Of a DNA stretch of 64,000 nucleotides, positions 21,675 to 32,455 are shown in pieces. Origin of the DNA: Tupaia tana (taxonomy: Eukaryota > Chordata > Mammalia > Scandentia > Tupaiidae); NCBI GenBank assembly GCA_026018925.1, contig JAKSZU010000011.1, positions 9,320,485 to 9,384,484 of the forward strand, written 5' to 3'. The notes below the pieces were generated by a model, which worked only from the letters and a program-made list of their open reading frames with translations, was not told the DNA's origin and did not search any database. The translations under genes were made by a program, and so were the position numbers. How positions within the stretch are numbered: position 1 is the first letter of the stretch; each line of letters starts with the position of its first letter.

Positions 21675-22204
21675 TCAAAGTTACAAAAGAATTGTCAAGA
21701 GATAGGAGAAAAATAAGGAGACACGATGACTAGATATATGGTATCTTGGAACAGAAAAGAAAAAAGACATTAGTGGAAAACACATGTGAGCTCTGAATAA
21801 AGACTGGGGTTTAGCTCAGAGTAACGTATCAGTGTTGGCTCCTTGGTTGTGACAAATGTACCATGGTAATGTGACATATGAATGATGAAGAAAACTGGAT
21901 GAAACTCTGTATATAGAAACGCTATACCATCTTTTCAATTGTTCTGTTACTCTAAAACTATTCTGTTTTGTTAAAAAAAAGTATTTAAAAAGTTTCTTTT
22001 ATAAATCACTCCCAAACATAAAATACCTGGACTTAAATTTAGCAAAGGAGGTATTAGATCTCCCAGTTTTCTCAAATCTAATTAATAGATAGAAGCAGGA
22101 ATTTTTTTTTTGGCAGAAATTGATAATTCTGAAATGTATATGGACATGCCAAGGGTACCCAAAACAGCTGTGTATTTGGTGCACTTACTCCACCTGACTA
22201 CAAA

Positions 22205-22252
22205 GTTTTTTATTAGGATTTTTGTCATAGGGCATGTGTGCTCACTGGAGAA

Positions 22253-22301
<49 letters not shown>

Positions 22302-22445
22302 TTCTCCTCTTGGGCTCTTGAGCACACATGCACACCTGTCCGGCTTGTTTTTCAGGTTGCTGGGTCCAGGACTTGAACCACAGAGTCAGTCATGTGGGAT
22401 CTAGCACCTTCATCACGTGGCTATCGTCAATACAGTGTCATATCA
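22205..22445 (-). mobile_element. Old tRNA-derived SINE, minus
   Basis: GTCATAGGGCATGTGTGCTC, a GA microsatellite at about 22253-22300, short body and a degraded head. Inserted in the L1. Confidence 0.7.
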
Positions 22446-22970
22446 CAACAAAGGTGACAAATAGATCATTGGCATGTGCATCACCAGAAAGAGACAAGAG
22501 AGGGAGAAGGCACCTCTCAATGGGGCACGGTCATGCCTCAGTTCCTCCTCCATTCCTGCGTCCTTCTGGGATTCGGAGCACACATGTATACACACCAAAT
22601 ATGTTTCTCAAGACTGTAGGGTTGGGGCACCAGCAGTTAGCGTAATGGCTATGTCGCTGGACTCCCACGTAGTCGACGGTGGTTCGAGTCCCGGACCCGG
22701 TGGCTTAAACTCACGCCGGGCGCATGTGTGTGCATGCCCAAGATCCTGAGAGGAGAATGGAGGAGAAGGGATTGCAGCGTGGCCATCCCCCCTGGGGGGT
22801 GATTTCTCGCTTTCTGTCTCTCTGTCTCTGTCTGTCTGTCTGGTGAGCGCACACGCCCTATAGCAAAACCTCTCCAAAAAAAAAAAAAGACTATAGGGTT
22901 GGGATTTGAACTGTAGTCAAGAATGTGGGATCTGTTTCCCTTAACCAGTAGGCTACAGGTCCGACCCAGT
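22446..22970 (-). mobile_element. Old tRNA-derived SINE split by a younger SINE
   Basis: Left part to 22626 and right part 22890-22970 form one reversed old SINE ending near AGGTCCGACCC. The younger copy lies between, marked by a duplicated AGACTGTAGGGTTGGG-like stretch. Confidence 0.8.
22628..22888 (+). mobile_element. Young tRNA-derived SINE nested in an older SINE
   Basis: Near-consensus with GGTTCGAGTCCC box B. Opposite in orientation to its host SINE. Flanking AGACTGTAGGGTTGGG / AGACTATAGGGTTGGG. Confidence 0.94.
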
Positions 22971-23924
22971 CAGTCAAATGATTTTTGACAAAAATGCCAA
23001 AGCTATTCAATGGGAAAAGAAAAGTCTCTTCAACAAATCATGTTGGAACAACTGGAATTTCCTATGGAAGAGAAGGAGTGCCATCTCTATCTCACGACGT
23101 ATCACAAATTAATGTGAAACAGATCACAGATCTAAATGGAGAAACTGGAACTACAAAGCTAGAAGAAAACAAGTAGATATTTTTTTCAACCTAGATAGAA
23201 AGATTTCTTAGAGAGGATACAGAAAACACTAGCCATTAAAAAAAGATAAATTAAACTTCATCAAAATTTAAAGCTTGTGCTCATGACAGAAATCATTAAG
23301 AAAATTAATGAACTATCAACAAACTAGAACATATTCACAGCACATTTAGTTCATGGGCTTGTAGCCACAATATATTAAACAGTTTGACAATTCAACAATA
23401 AAAACCAAATGATCTAATAAAATGGACAAAAGATTTGAATAGATATTGCACAAAAGAAGACATGAAAATGGGAAAAAGTGCAGGAGAAAGTTATCATCAC
23501 CATCGGTGATTTGGAAAGTGCAATTAGAAGACTTGACTAACACTTACTAAAGTGGATGTTGTGAAAATGATCAACCACATGAAATTCTAGAGAGAATGTG
23601 AGGCAACCGGGATTCTCATACATAGCTGGTAGGAGAACAAAACTGTGCAATCACTTTGAAAATTATTTGGAGCTTTCTTAAAAGCATACCTTTATTCTAA
23701 AACATGGCTCTCCCATCTCTAAGTATTTATCAAAATAAATCAAAATGTAAATGAATGAATAACCTGTACAAGGATATTTGTTGCATATTTAGAAGTCCTG
23801 AATTGCAAACAGCTCATGATTATAAACCGAAGACTGGATGCCATGGAATATAACTCAGCAGTAAAAGGGAACAAACTACTGACCTATGTAACAGTCTGGA
23901 TGAATCTTAAAACCATTATTCTGG

Positions 23925-24078
23925 GGGCTAGCAGGTGGCATGGTGGTTAAGGCGCTGGACTCTCACATGGCTGACTGTGGTTCCAATCCCAGACCCGGTG
24001 GCTTGCTTTCTCTCTTTTGCTTTCTCTCTGGTCAAATTAAAAATAAATAAGTTAAATTAAATAATAATTATTTTTTAA
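23925..24078 (+). mobile_element. tRNA-derived SINE, short form
   Basis: GGTGGCATGGTGGTTAAGGC head, GGTGGCTTGCTTTCTCTC, then TGGTCAAATTAAAAATAAAT. Short duplication around AAACCATTATT. Inserted in the L1. Confidence 0.88.
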
Positions 24079-24284
24079 AAAACATTATTTTGACTGAAAA
24101 GTCAAAAATGAAAGAATACATAACCTTATGATTCCATGGACATGACATTCTAGGATAGGCAGAACAAATCTGGGGTGACAGATCAGGGGCTGCTTCTGAG
24201 GATGAATGACTAGGAAGAGCACAAGCAACTATTCAGGAGAAATTAAATATTCTATATCTTTATAAAGAAGCATTAATTATTTCA

Positions 24285-24515
24285 TCTATGAGAAAGAATC
24301 ACAGAGAGAGCAAGGGAGACAGAGAGAGAGAGAAAGAGAGAGAGAGAGGCACCCCCACAGGATCTTCACACCGCAATAAACCTTCACTGTCAGCGGACCA
24401 AGACCACGGGACATGCACACAGCCAGCATGTCCCGGTAGGTATCAGGAAAGGAACCCAGGACTCTGCCCAGGGGTCCGGTTGTGTTACTATCCGGCTCTC
24501 TTCAACACTGATAAG
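24285..24515 (-). mobile_element. Old tRNA-derived SINE, minus
   Basis: GA-rich tract, GGCACCCCCACAGGATCTTC body and a worn head. Distinct from the dominant family. Confidence 0.5.
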
Positions 24516-25896
24516 AGAGAGTCACCCACGTATATATGTGTCTCGAGACAGAGTAAAATCCTGTGTATCACTGTATGAAAGTTATGTCTTGTTTTGCATC
24601 CACACACACTGAAAGAGGTCCAGGAGAATGTAATGAGAACATAAACCCAATGACCTCACACACCACAGATGATCTCTTTTTTTCTGAAAAAAAAAAAAAA
24701 GAATAAATTGAAAAAAGGAGGAGATAAACTGAGGGACAAAATAGCACAGATACAGGATTAACGAATTTAGGAAGACATCATACAGATGTAGCTGGCTACG
24801 TAATTCCTAACACATAGAAGAGGACTGACATAATGGCAATGGAAACAGAAGAAAGGCAAAGCTAAAATGATTAGAAAGATAATGATGGGGACCTTCTTTT
24901 TAAAATTAATTAATTAATTAATTATTTTCATTTCATTTTCTTTTATACGTTCAATCATATTATTATTTGTCTTACAAAGTGGATATTTCAACAGGTGAAT
25001 ATTTCTCCCTAGTACAGTTGATAAAACTACAAGGTTATCTTCCTTTTATCAGCAATAACTAGGCGCTCTCATTACTTGCTGCCACTCTGATCTACCTACT
25101 CAGCGCACCTAAGCTTGCAATTCTCTTTTTCTTATTTTTCTTTTTTTTTAATTTTAAGTTTATGACGTCCACTCACTGTACATCATTACAGCATACAAAA
25201 TGGGTTTTCCCCTCCAGAATGCACTGCGTATTGGCTCAGTCAAGGATACTACCATACGTGCTCTTTCGGCCTCATCAGTACCTCCGATTAGAGGACTCCT
25301 TCGATGTTTTTTACCCTTTTGAAATCCTATTTTCTTCTTAAACAAGTGAAATCTCATGGCAAGTTTATTCTCATTATTCTGTTACATACACAGTTCTTCC
25401 TGGTCTTTCTCTAAGTTTATTGTCCTCACTTAGAAAACAAAAACCTTAGTTAAATTCAACCTTCTGCCTCTCCTCCTGCTGCACACCAGTGAAATGTGGG
25501 TGGAAAAATAGTCTCTGACCTACAATGGTTCAACTTAATGATCTTTTTACTTGAAGAGAGTGTAAAAGCAATATATGTTCAGTGGCAACTGGATGTTGAA
25601 TTTTGATATCGATTTGTTCCTAGGTACTAATCTGCTTTACGATACTCTCCTGATTCTGGGTAACTCTCCAACAGCCAGGCAACCATGAGGGTAAGCATTC
25701 AATATGCTAAGAAGTGTACTGTGTTGTGGGGGATTTGGGATATTGTGTTCTGTGTTTTCTTACCCCATTGTGTACAAAATGCCCATTTTCAGCCTATGAT
25801 ATTTTCCATTAACTGCAAGTTTATCAGGATATAACCCTATCATAAATTGCCCTGTCATAAATTGAGAAGTATCAATAAACACACTAGCCTCCATTT
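24516..25896. other. Unassigned; CpG-retaining part at 25170-25330
   Basis: No gene identified. An (AATT)n tract lies at 24904-24927. 25170-25330 keeps six or more CpGs (GACGTCC, TACGTGC, TTCGGCC, TCCGATT). A 65-aa reverse frame covers it, but I do not recognise it. Confidence 0.4.
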
Positions 25897-25907
25897 AAAT
25901 TCATGAC

Positions 25908-26069
25908 GAGGGGCTGGCAAGTGGCGTGGTTGTTGAGGATGCTGGACTCCCACATGGTCGACTGCAGTTCAAGTCCTGGATCTGGTAGCTTGCTTTCTCA
26001 CTTTCTTTCTCTTTCTCTCTTTCTGCCCCTCTCTGGTCAAATTAAAAAATAAATAAATAAATAAAGTTA
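25908..26069 (+). mobile_element. tRNA-derived SINE, short form, tail interrupted
   Basis: GGGGCTGGCAAGTGGCGTGG head and TGGTCAAATTAAAAAATAAA tail. Its duplication AAATTCATGAC lies at 25897-25907 and 26375-26385, beyond a later SINE that landed in its tail. Confidence 0.9.
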
Positions 26070-26086
26070 AGTAAAATAATTCTTTT

Positions 26087-26351
26087 ATTTTTATTAAGAG
26101 GTTTATTTTTTTTTTCTTATTGGGTGCGTGTGCTCGCCAGAAAGACAGAGAGATAGAGATGGAAAGTGAGAAATCACCCCCCCAGAGGGGATGGCCAAGC
26201 CACAATCCCTTCTCCTCCATTCTCCTCTCGGGATCTTGGGCACGCACGCACACGCACCTGGCGTGAGTTTAAGCCACCAGGTCCGGGACTAGAACTGTGG
26301 TCGTCTACATGGAAGTCCAGCGACGTAGCCATTACGCTAACTGCTAGTCCC
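26087..26351 (-). mobile_element. tRNA-derived SINE nested in another SINE's tail
   Basis: Long form in reverse with its own duplication AGTAAAATAATTCTTT at about 26070 and 26352. It lies between the two copies of the older SINE's duplication, which orders the events. Confidence 0.94.
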
Positions 26352-26548
26352 AGTAAAATAATTCTTTAAAAAAAAATTCATGACTACCATCCTCAAATGG
26401 ACTTCGAAGCTTCTTGTGATCATATATACTTTTTAGACAATTCTGTTCCAATATCCTGGGTGACTATATCACTCCCTGTCCTCTCTATTCAAATTTCCAA
26501 CACCAATACCTCCTTCCCCATCCTTATTCTTAGCTACTTAGACACTTG

Positions 26549-26597
<49 letters not shown>
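26549..26597. repeat. (AT)n(GT)n compound microsatellite
   Basis: AT units to about 26568 then GT units to 26597, directly against the T-rich end of a SINE. Confidence 0.97.
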
Positions 26598-26598
<1 letters not shown>

Positions 26599-26749
26599 TT
26601 TTTTTTTTGAGAGGTTTTTGCTATAGGGTGCGTGCGCTCGCCAGAGAGACAGAGAGAGACAGAGATAGAAAGTGATAAATCATCCCCCAGGGGGGATGGC
26701 CACGCCGCAATCCCTTGTCCTCCATTCCTCCTTCTGGTCAGGATTTTAG

Positions 26750-26792
<43 letters not shown>

Positions 26793-26868
26793 GCATGTTC
26801 TGCATGAACCACAACCAGCCATCTGGTATCTGGCTCCCTTATCCACTGTGCTATGAGGCTGGTCCAGG
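26598..26868 (-). mobile_element. tRNA-derived SINE with internal (CA)n expansion, minus
   Basis: Conserved GAGAGGTTTTTGCTATAGGG end and CCCCCAGGGGGG body. The body-head link is replaced by a (CA)n tract at about 26751-26789, grown from the family's CACACACGC segment. The head is worn. Confidence 0.85.
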
Positions 26869-27039
26869 ATACTTTCTACTAATAAAAACATTACCAAAAA
26901 GGTCTCTTTCTTGGACCCCACTTCACTCATCAGTTATTGTCCAATTTCCTTGTTCTCTTCTGCAGCAAAATTTTATTTAAAAGGTTTGTGTCTCCTATGT
27001 CCTTACTATGTCCCCTCCCATTCTCTTTTCAAATCACTC

Positions 27040-28005
27040 TAATTAAACTTTGCCCAAACTGCCATAAAGACTCCTCTCAGCAAAGTTACCAATGAACTTT
27101 TCATTACTAAATCCAATAGTTAGTGATTAGTTTTTCACTTTTTTGTTGTTGTTCTGTATCAACAATATTTTAAAGATCAATATTGATCACTCCCTCCTCC
27201 TTTGATATATTTTCTGCACTTGATTTCCAACACACCACACTTTCTTAGTTTTCCTTTTACCTCACTGATTGTTCCTTCCGAGCCACCGTTGTTGCCCTAC
27301 TTCATTTCCCTCACCTTCTCATTTCACCCTGTTCCTGGGTTCCATTCCTGGTCCTTTTCTTTTTTCTACCTTACTCAACCCCCTAGACATGGTATTGGAT
27401 TATCAGATTACAGCTGCAGTTGGATCTCTTTGCTGATCCCCACAGTATCTGTTCAATTTCCTCACATGAACGTCTGATGAACATCTCAAGTTTAATAGGT
27501 TCAAAACTGAATTCCAATAAATTCCAAACTTCCAGACTTGCTCAAGCCAAAACTCAGTTGTCCTTGACTCTCCTCTTTCTCTTCGATTCCATATATTGCC
27601 CAGTGCTATCTCTCCTCTCAAAATATGCCCAGAATCAGGGCCAGTAGATGGCATAGTGGTTATGTTGCTGGATTTCCACATGGCCGACTGCAGTTCGAGC
27701 CCTGTACATGGTGACTTCAAAATTATGCTGGGTGCTTGTGCGTGCGTGCCCAAGATCCTGGGAGGAGAAAGGATTGTGGTGTGGCCATCCCAGCTGGGGG
27801 GGATTCTCACTTTCCCTCTCACTGTCTCTGTCTCTGCCCGGTGAGCACCCATGCTCTAAGGCAAAAATCTCTAAAAAACAATAATGAATGTCCAGAATCT
27901 GATTCACCACATCTCCAGCTACCACTCTCATCTCTGAGTTACTATTATCACATATACTCCGCCCAGAAAATGATTCCAGACCATTACATTTCCTGTCAAA
28001 TGTAA
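27040..28005 (+). mobile_element. LINE2 reverse-transcriptase region remnant
   Basis: AAAGTTACCAATGAACTTTT, GATCACTCCCTCCTCC, TTTCCAACACACCACACTTT, TTTTACCTCACTGATTG and CAAAACTCAGTTGTCCTTGA follow LINE2 ORF2 sense sequence, including the part coding the TVDHSLLL-like RT motif. A SINE interrupts it at 27637. Full of breaks. Confidence 0.8.
27637..27887 (+). mobile_element. tRNA-derived SINE, long form
   Basis: Complete but moderately diverged. Duplication ATGCCCAGAATC / ATGTCCAGAATC on the two sides, inside the LINE2 remnant. Confidence 0.9.
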
Positions 28006-28009
28006 AGCA

Positions 28010-28769
28010 CATTTGTAGTCAGCAAATAGAATTATAAAAATCTAGTTGAGAACTAACTTGGAGAAGGAATTACATGTTAATATTATCCTATATACTAGAA
28101 TTTACTCTGAAGAAAAAAGCCTTATTGAGCCTATAAGTCTTCTTTGACTTGTCGAAAGTAAGAGTAAGTTCCCATTTATATCTTTTGCCATTATTTTCAT
28201 TTGACAATCACTTTTCAAGTTACAAAACACTTTTCTTAGGCATGTTAATTTTTGTCTGTCCCAAACTTCCCAGTCTTTCAGATAGAAAAACTTTTTTTCA
28301 AGCATGTTGAAAGAGATAATTCTGTTCCTGCAGAGAGAAATGAAACTTCATCTCTGTTCCAAGTATTATTACTTTACTCTGTTCTAAGCCTACAGTGGAC
28401 TTTTGATTTAGATGGTTTAACTTCTAATCTCCGAAAACAAATAACTTCAGTATTTGACATTTTCTCTTGAGTATATAAGTCAATGTGAATACAACATTTG
28501 ACATAGAACACAGGTATGAGAGTTTCTGCTAATATCTTTGATGATGACAGAAGAGTTTCATTGCATATAGTATATCTACATCCTTTTATTTGTTCAACGA
28601 TGTATCACGTGACCACTACATTTTAAGAGATCATACTGTCTCTATTTTTCAACTTTATTTTACTTCTAAAAAAAATTCTGAGACTATATTTCCATAATTA
28701 AATGTCATTTTGAGGGGTAAAGTAATTCCTTTTCTATAAGAGGAGCTTTTCACATAGAGGAAAACACTG
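28010..28769. other. Unassigned AT-rich sequence
   Basis: No gene or repeat recognised. Confidence 0.5.
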
Positions 28770-28930
28770 GTTTTGGTTTAAGAAATGTAAATTCACTTCT
28801 GACTCTTCTATTTACTAGCTGGTAGATGTGGGCAAACCATTTAATCTCTCAGCATCAAGAGGAGGCTAACTGCTTATACATCTACACAATTATTATGAGC
28901 AGCAAGTGAGATACTGTGTGTAAACACATA
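28770..28930 (+). repeat. MIR SINE remnant
   Basis: TCTTCTATTTACTAGCTGGT, GTGGGCAAACCATTTAATCT and CTCAGCATCAAGAGG match the MIR order. Confidence 0.78.
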
Positions 28931-29408
28931 TTAAAACTAGTAAAAGTTCTTCTCAAGAATGATTCAACAAATTCCACAGCCAGTTTACCTTGATGAATAA
29001 ACATTCTTAATCATAGCCAGATAAATTTTCCTGGTGGCACACTTGAGTCTTACAAATGCCTGTGGAGGGATATGTCATAAAATATTAACCTATGTGAAGA
29101 AACAACATGAGACGTTGCTTTTGCTTGTGCTGTTTCACGCTAAAAGGGTAGGGCAGGGGCAGAATGACTTCCTTGTTTTGCACTTTCTTACTGCCCTTGC
29201 TTTAAGTGCATTAGCTCTCTGGTCCTTCATACCAAGTTACCATAAACTAAGTGGTTTCAAACAGCGTAATGAAACAATGATGAAATGAATTCATGTTTCA
29301 AGGAAGTAATATTTATTTCATAGTTAGAAAAATGAACACAGCTAGCTCGGTGCTTTGTTCAGAATCACACGCTATAATCAAATGTTTCAGTCCAGTAGTA
29401 CTGCTAAA
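28931..29408. other. Unassigned; possible LTR edge near 29215
   Basis: CCAAGTTACCATAAACTAAG at 29232 resembles the reversed start of an MLT1 LTR, but the match does not extend clearly. Otherwise nothing. Confidence 0.35.
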
Positions 29409-29409
29409 A

Positions 29410-29860
29410 CAGAATTCCTGAGTCTGGGTGGCTTATTATTATCATTATTACTTTTAAGTTTAACTTGGCTCATGATTCTGATGGCTGAAATATTGAAAGA
29501 CCTGGACCCAGTACCTGGCTGGCCTCTGGTGCTACATCATAACAGGGCCAACAGAAGCAAAGAGGAAGATAGATGTGCAAAGAGAGAGCAACCTGCAGGC
29601 AGCCAACTCACTTTTGTAAAAACTTGCTCTTGTGGGAGCTAATCCATTCTCACAAGAGTGAGAATGCTCTCCCTCTCAGGTGAAGGTATTGATTTACTTG
29701 TGAGGGTGGTGTCTTCATTTTCTATATACTGCTCACTAGACTCCACATCCTAAAGATTCTACCACCTCTGAACACCACCCTGTTAGGGACCAAGCTTCCA
29801 GCACATAAACCTTTGGAGGACAAACCATTGTCCAAACCACAGCATCAAAGGTCAGGCTGC
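29410..29860 (-). mobile_element. MaLR-type LTR, minus
   Basis: Reading left to right: GGCTCATGATTCTGATGGCT, AAGAGAGAGCAACCTGCAGG, CAACTCACTTTTGTAAAAAC, GGGACCAAGCTTCCAGCACA and AAACCATTGTCCAAACCACA. This is the reverse order of an ERVL-MaLR LTR of MLT1/MST kind. Confidence 0.75.
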
Positions 29861-29939
29861 ACTTTCATTCAGTGGCTCAGGTGGAACCATCTGCTTTCAA
29901 GACTGTTCAAGGTGTTGACCAAAATAATGTCATATAAGT

Positions 29940-30580
29940 CTAGTAAAACTGACAATAGATAATAACTGAATAAAATAAGAAAAGATTAAAATTAAAAAAT
30001 TAGTCTAAAAATATTGGACAGGGAGAAATAAAAAAGTGTATGATAGATACTAGTTTAAATATGTCAATAATCACAAAACCCATAAACTGACTGAACCTAT
30101 CTTCTAAAGTACAAAAATTGAGTGCTTCTCTTAAGGAAAAAGTCAAACTTTATCCTATTTAGAAGAGACAGAAGTAAAAAATAAGAACACAGAAAGGTTG
30201 AGAGTTAGATGAGTCAGCAACAGCCACATCATTCTTTCAATTATTGATAAATCAAATGGACCAAAAATTCAATTACTGCAATATTTACATTTGAACAACA
30301 CAGACTACAATTTTGAACTGATAGACATAATGGAACTCTAATTATTTTGGGGACCAATGTGACACTAACATTCTATGCAGGCACACGTGGTTTATTTCAG
30401 AAATCAATTATACATGAGGTCATAAAGCAATTCTGGAAAAACTTTATAGAATCGGGGTCACAAAATCTATATCCTTTGGTTACAAATCCAATTAGATTAA
30501 TATTTTCATATGTATATAGTTGTCTATACAAAGTAGCTATGTATGCAGTAGAGATTCTTGTGCATATGCCTTAAGAAATG
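29940..30580 (+). mobile_element. L1 ORF2 endonuclease-region remnant
   Basis: TTCAATTATTGATAAATCAA, CTGATAGACATAATGGAACT and CATGAGGTCATAAAGCAA follow the L1 endonuclease region in order, highly diverged. Confidence 0.55.
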
Positions 30581-30594
30581 GAAACAAGAATGTC

Positions 30595-30840
30595 TTAGCA
30601 GTACAAACAAATTGAGAATAACCCAGCTACCTATCAGCAGGCAAACAGTTAAAACATAATTTATTGTCATCAAGGAATATAAAACAGAAGGGAGAATGCA
30701 TAAACTAGAGTTGCATCCACGACTGCATTTTAGACAAAAACTGTTGTGTGGAAAAAAAAGCATGATTCAGAGACTACATATAGTTTTATATTTACATATA
30801 GATTTTTCAAAATTTGATTGTAGATTAAAAAAAAAAATAC
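30595..30840 (+). mobile_element. L1M 3' region remnant
   Basis: CTACCTATCAGCAGGCAAAC, GTCATCAAGGAATATAAAAC and AGCATGATTCAGAGACTACA resemble the L1M segment near the end of ORF2. Confidence 0.5.
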
Positions 30841-30944
30841 TGAAGAGTTGGAGAAAACGATCACCAAGCTTAGTAGATCATTGTTATGTACAAATGAAAA
30901 TTGATACATGCTTTCTTTCTTTTTTTCTTTTTCTTTCTTTTATT

Positions 30945-31195
30945 TTTTTAGAGATTTTTGCTATAGGGCATGTGCGCTTGCCAGAGAGACAGAGAGACGC
31001 AGAGAGACCGAAAATGAGAAGTCACCTACCCCCCAGGGGACATGGCCATGTTGCAATCCCTTTTTCCCTATTCTCAGGACTTTGAACATGCACACACACA
31101 TGCCCAGCATGAGTTTAAACCACTGGGTCCGGAACTTAAACCGTGGTCAATTACATGGGAGATCAGTGATATAACCATTATACCATCTGCTGGTC
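30945..31195 (-). mobile_element. tRNA-derived SINE, long form, minus
   Basis: T-rich tail, GATTTTTGCTATAGGGCATG, GA segment, CCCCAGGGGACATGGCC body, CTGGTCC end. Duplication GATACATGCTTT at 30903 and 31198. Confidence 0.92.
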
Positions 31196-31196
31196 C

Positions 31197-31599
31197 TGAT
31201 ACATGCTTTTTATTTGTGAGGGTAGTGCCCTCATTGTCTACATAGTTGGTTTCCAAGAAACTTGTCTATAGTAGTTGGTTTCCAAGGAATTTTTAATTTA
31301 TTCCAAATTGTAGAGTTTTAAAGGCCAAAATTAATAACCATAATATAAGAAAACCTGAAACAAACATCACAAAAGTGACTCTATCAACCCACCCCCAAAA
31401 GTAACATGAATGTTAAAGGACAAGTCTAAGTAATGCCCAAATTAAAGAAAAAAAAAAAAAAAAACACAAACATATATAAGTTAACAAAAGCTCTTTGTAT
31501 TTATACCTATGACTTACATTTTAAAGCTGATGTTCTGAGCTAAACAATTTTTTGAAGTAAATTCTGTAGACTTTTGTCATCACAGTTTATAAAAATCAA
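31197..31599. other. Unassigned AT-rich sequence
   Basis: No gene or repeat recognised; includes an A18 run near 31447. Confidence 0.45.
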
Positions 31600-32095
31600 T
31601 TGAAATGAAATAAACTAGTATGGTACTCTAAGGGAAAAAAGGCAAACAAAAATCAAAATGGACTCATAAAATTGCAAGAGAACCAGAGTGGCCAAAACAA
31701 TCTTAAAAAAAAAAGTCAAAGAACTTACATTTCTGGCCTTCAAAAATTACTATGAACCTATATTAATCAAATAGTGTGGTACTGGCATGATGATAGACCT
31801 GTAGACCAGTAGACTAGAACAGAGTCCAGGAAAAAAAAAAAAAAAAACCCATATGATATTTGACAAAGATGCTAAAACCATTCAATGGAAGAGAGGATAG
31901 TCTTTCTAACAAATGATGCTGGAACAACTAAACAGTCACATGCAAAAGAATGAATTTGGAACTTTACCTCAAAGAATATACAAAAATTAAATCAAAATAA
32001 AATTTTAAAACTCATGGAAGAGTGCATAAGATTTTGTTTTTATGACTTGATGAGCAATAGAGTCTTAGATATAATATATACATATACATATATAT
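31600..32095 (+). mobile_element. L1 ORF2 C-terminal region remnant
   Basis: AGAGTGGCCAAAACAATCTT, GTGTGGTACTGGCATGATGA, GATATTTGACAAAGATGCTA and ATTCAATGGAAGAGAGGATA match L1 ORF2 in order. Broken by stops. Confidence 0.85.
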
Positions 32096-32097
32096 AT

Positions 32098-32185
32098 TTT
32101 TTTTTTTTTTTTTTTTTGAGAGGTTTTTGCTTTCTGGTGAGCACATGCACCTTCTAGCAAAAACCTCTCCCAAAAAAAGAAAAAA
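32098..32185. mobile_element. Fold-back junction of two SINE 3' ends
   Basis: A T run plus GAGAGGTTTTTGCT (reversed SINE end) runs directly into TTCTGGTGAGCACATGCACC and AGCAAAAACCTCTCCC (forward SINE end) with an A tail. The two halves are nearly complementary around about 32133, forming a palindrome with no SINE body between. Confidence 0.85.
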
Positions 32186-32261
32186 AAAAGAAAGTAGGTT
32201 AATGGTTCTTAGTAGTGCGGGACAATGGAGCTTTGGAGTTTATAGCTAAAATGTGTGACTT

Positions 32262-32455
32262 TTGCTATAGGGCGCATGTACTCGCCAGAAAGGCAGAGAG
32301 AGACAGAGAGACAGAAAGCCAGAAATCACCCCCCCGGGGGGATGGCCACACTGCAATCCCTTCTCCATGAGTCCCAGCCACTGGATCCGGGACTCGAGCT
32401 GCAGTCGACTACATGGGAGTCCAGCGACATACCCATTATGCTAACTGCTGGTCCC
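32262..32455 (-). mobile_element. Internally deleted SINE, minus
   Basis: Starts at TTTTGCTATAGGGCGCATGT without an A tail and ends CTGCTGGTCCC. About 70 bases between CCCTTCTCC and the head are missing. Confidence 0.88.

Larger units (their letters stand above)
21180..21997 (+). mobile_element. L1M 3' UTR with one SINE inside
   Basis: GGCCAGGTGATCAGTGTCAA, GAAAACATCTGGCTAATACT, AAGACATTAGTGGAAAACAC, AATAAAGACTGGGGTTTAGC and GTTACTCTAAAACTATTCTG follow the long L1M 3' UTR through to its A-rich end near 21997. A young SINE interrupts it at 21391. Confidence 0.85.
22005..24230 (+). mobile_element. L1 ORF2 C-terminal part and 3' end, SINE-interrupted
   Basis: 22005-22204 (ATAAAATACCTGGACTTAAA, GGCAGAAATTGATAATTCTG), 22975-23922 (GACAAAAATGCCAAAGCTAT, AAAATGGACAAAAGATTTGA, GAATATAACTCAGCAGTAAA) and 24080-24230 (TTATGATTCCATGGACATGA) are consecutive L1 ORF2 and 3' sequence. 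SINEs split it. No open frame survives. Confidence 0.88.

Noticed and set aside
26538..26930. Repetitive VCVCVC/THTHTH peptides
   Set aside because: Translations of TG/CA microsatellites.
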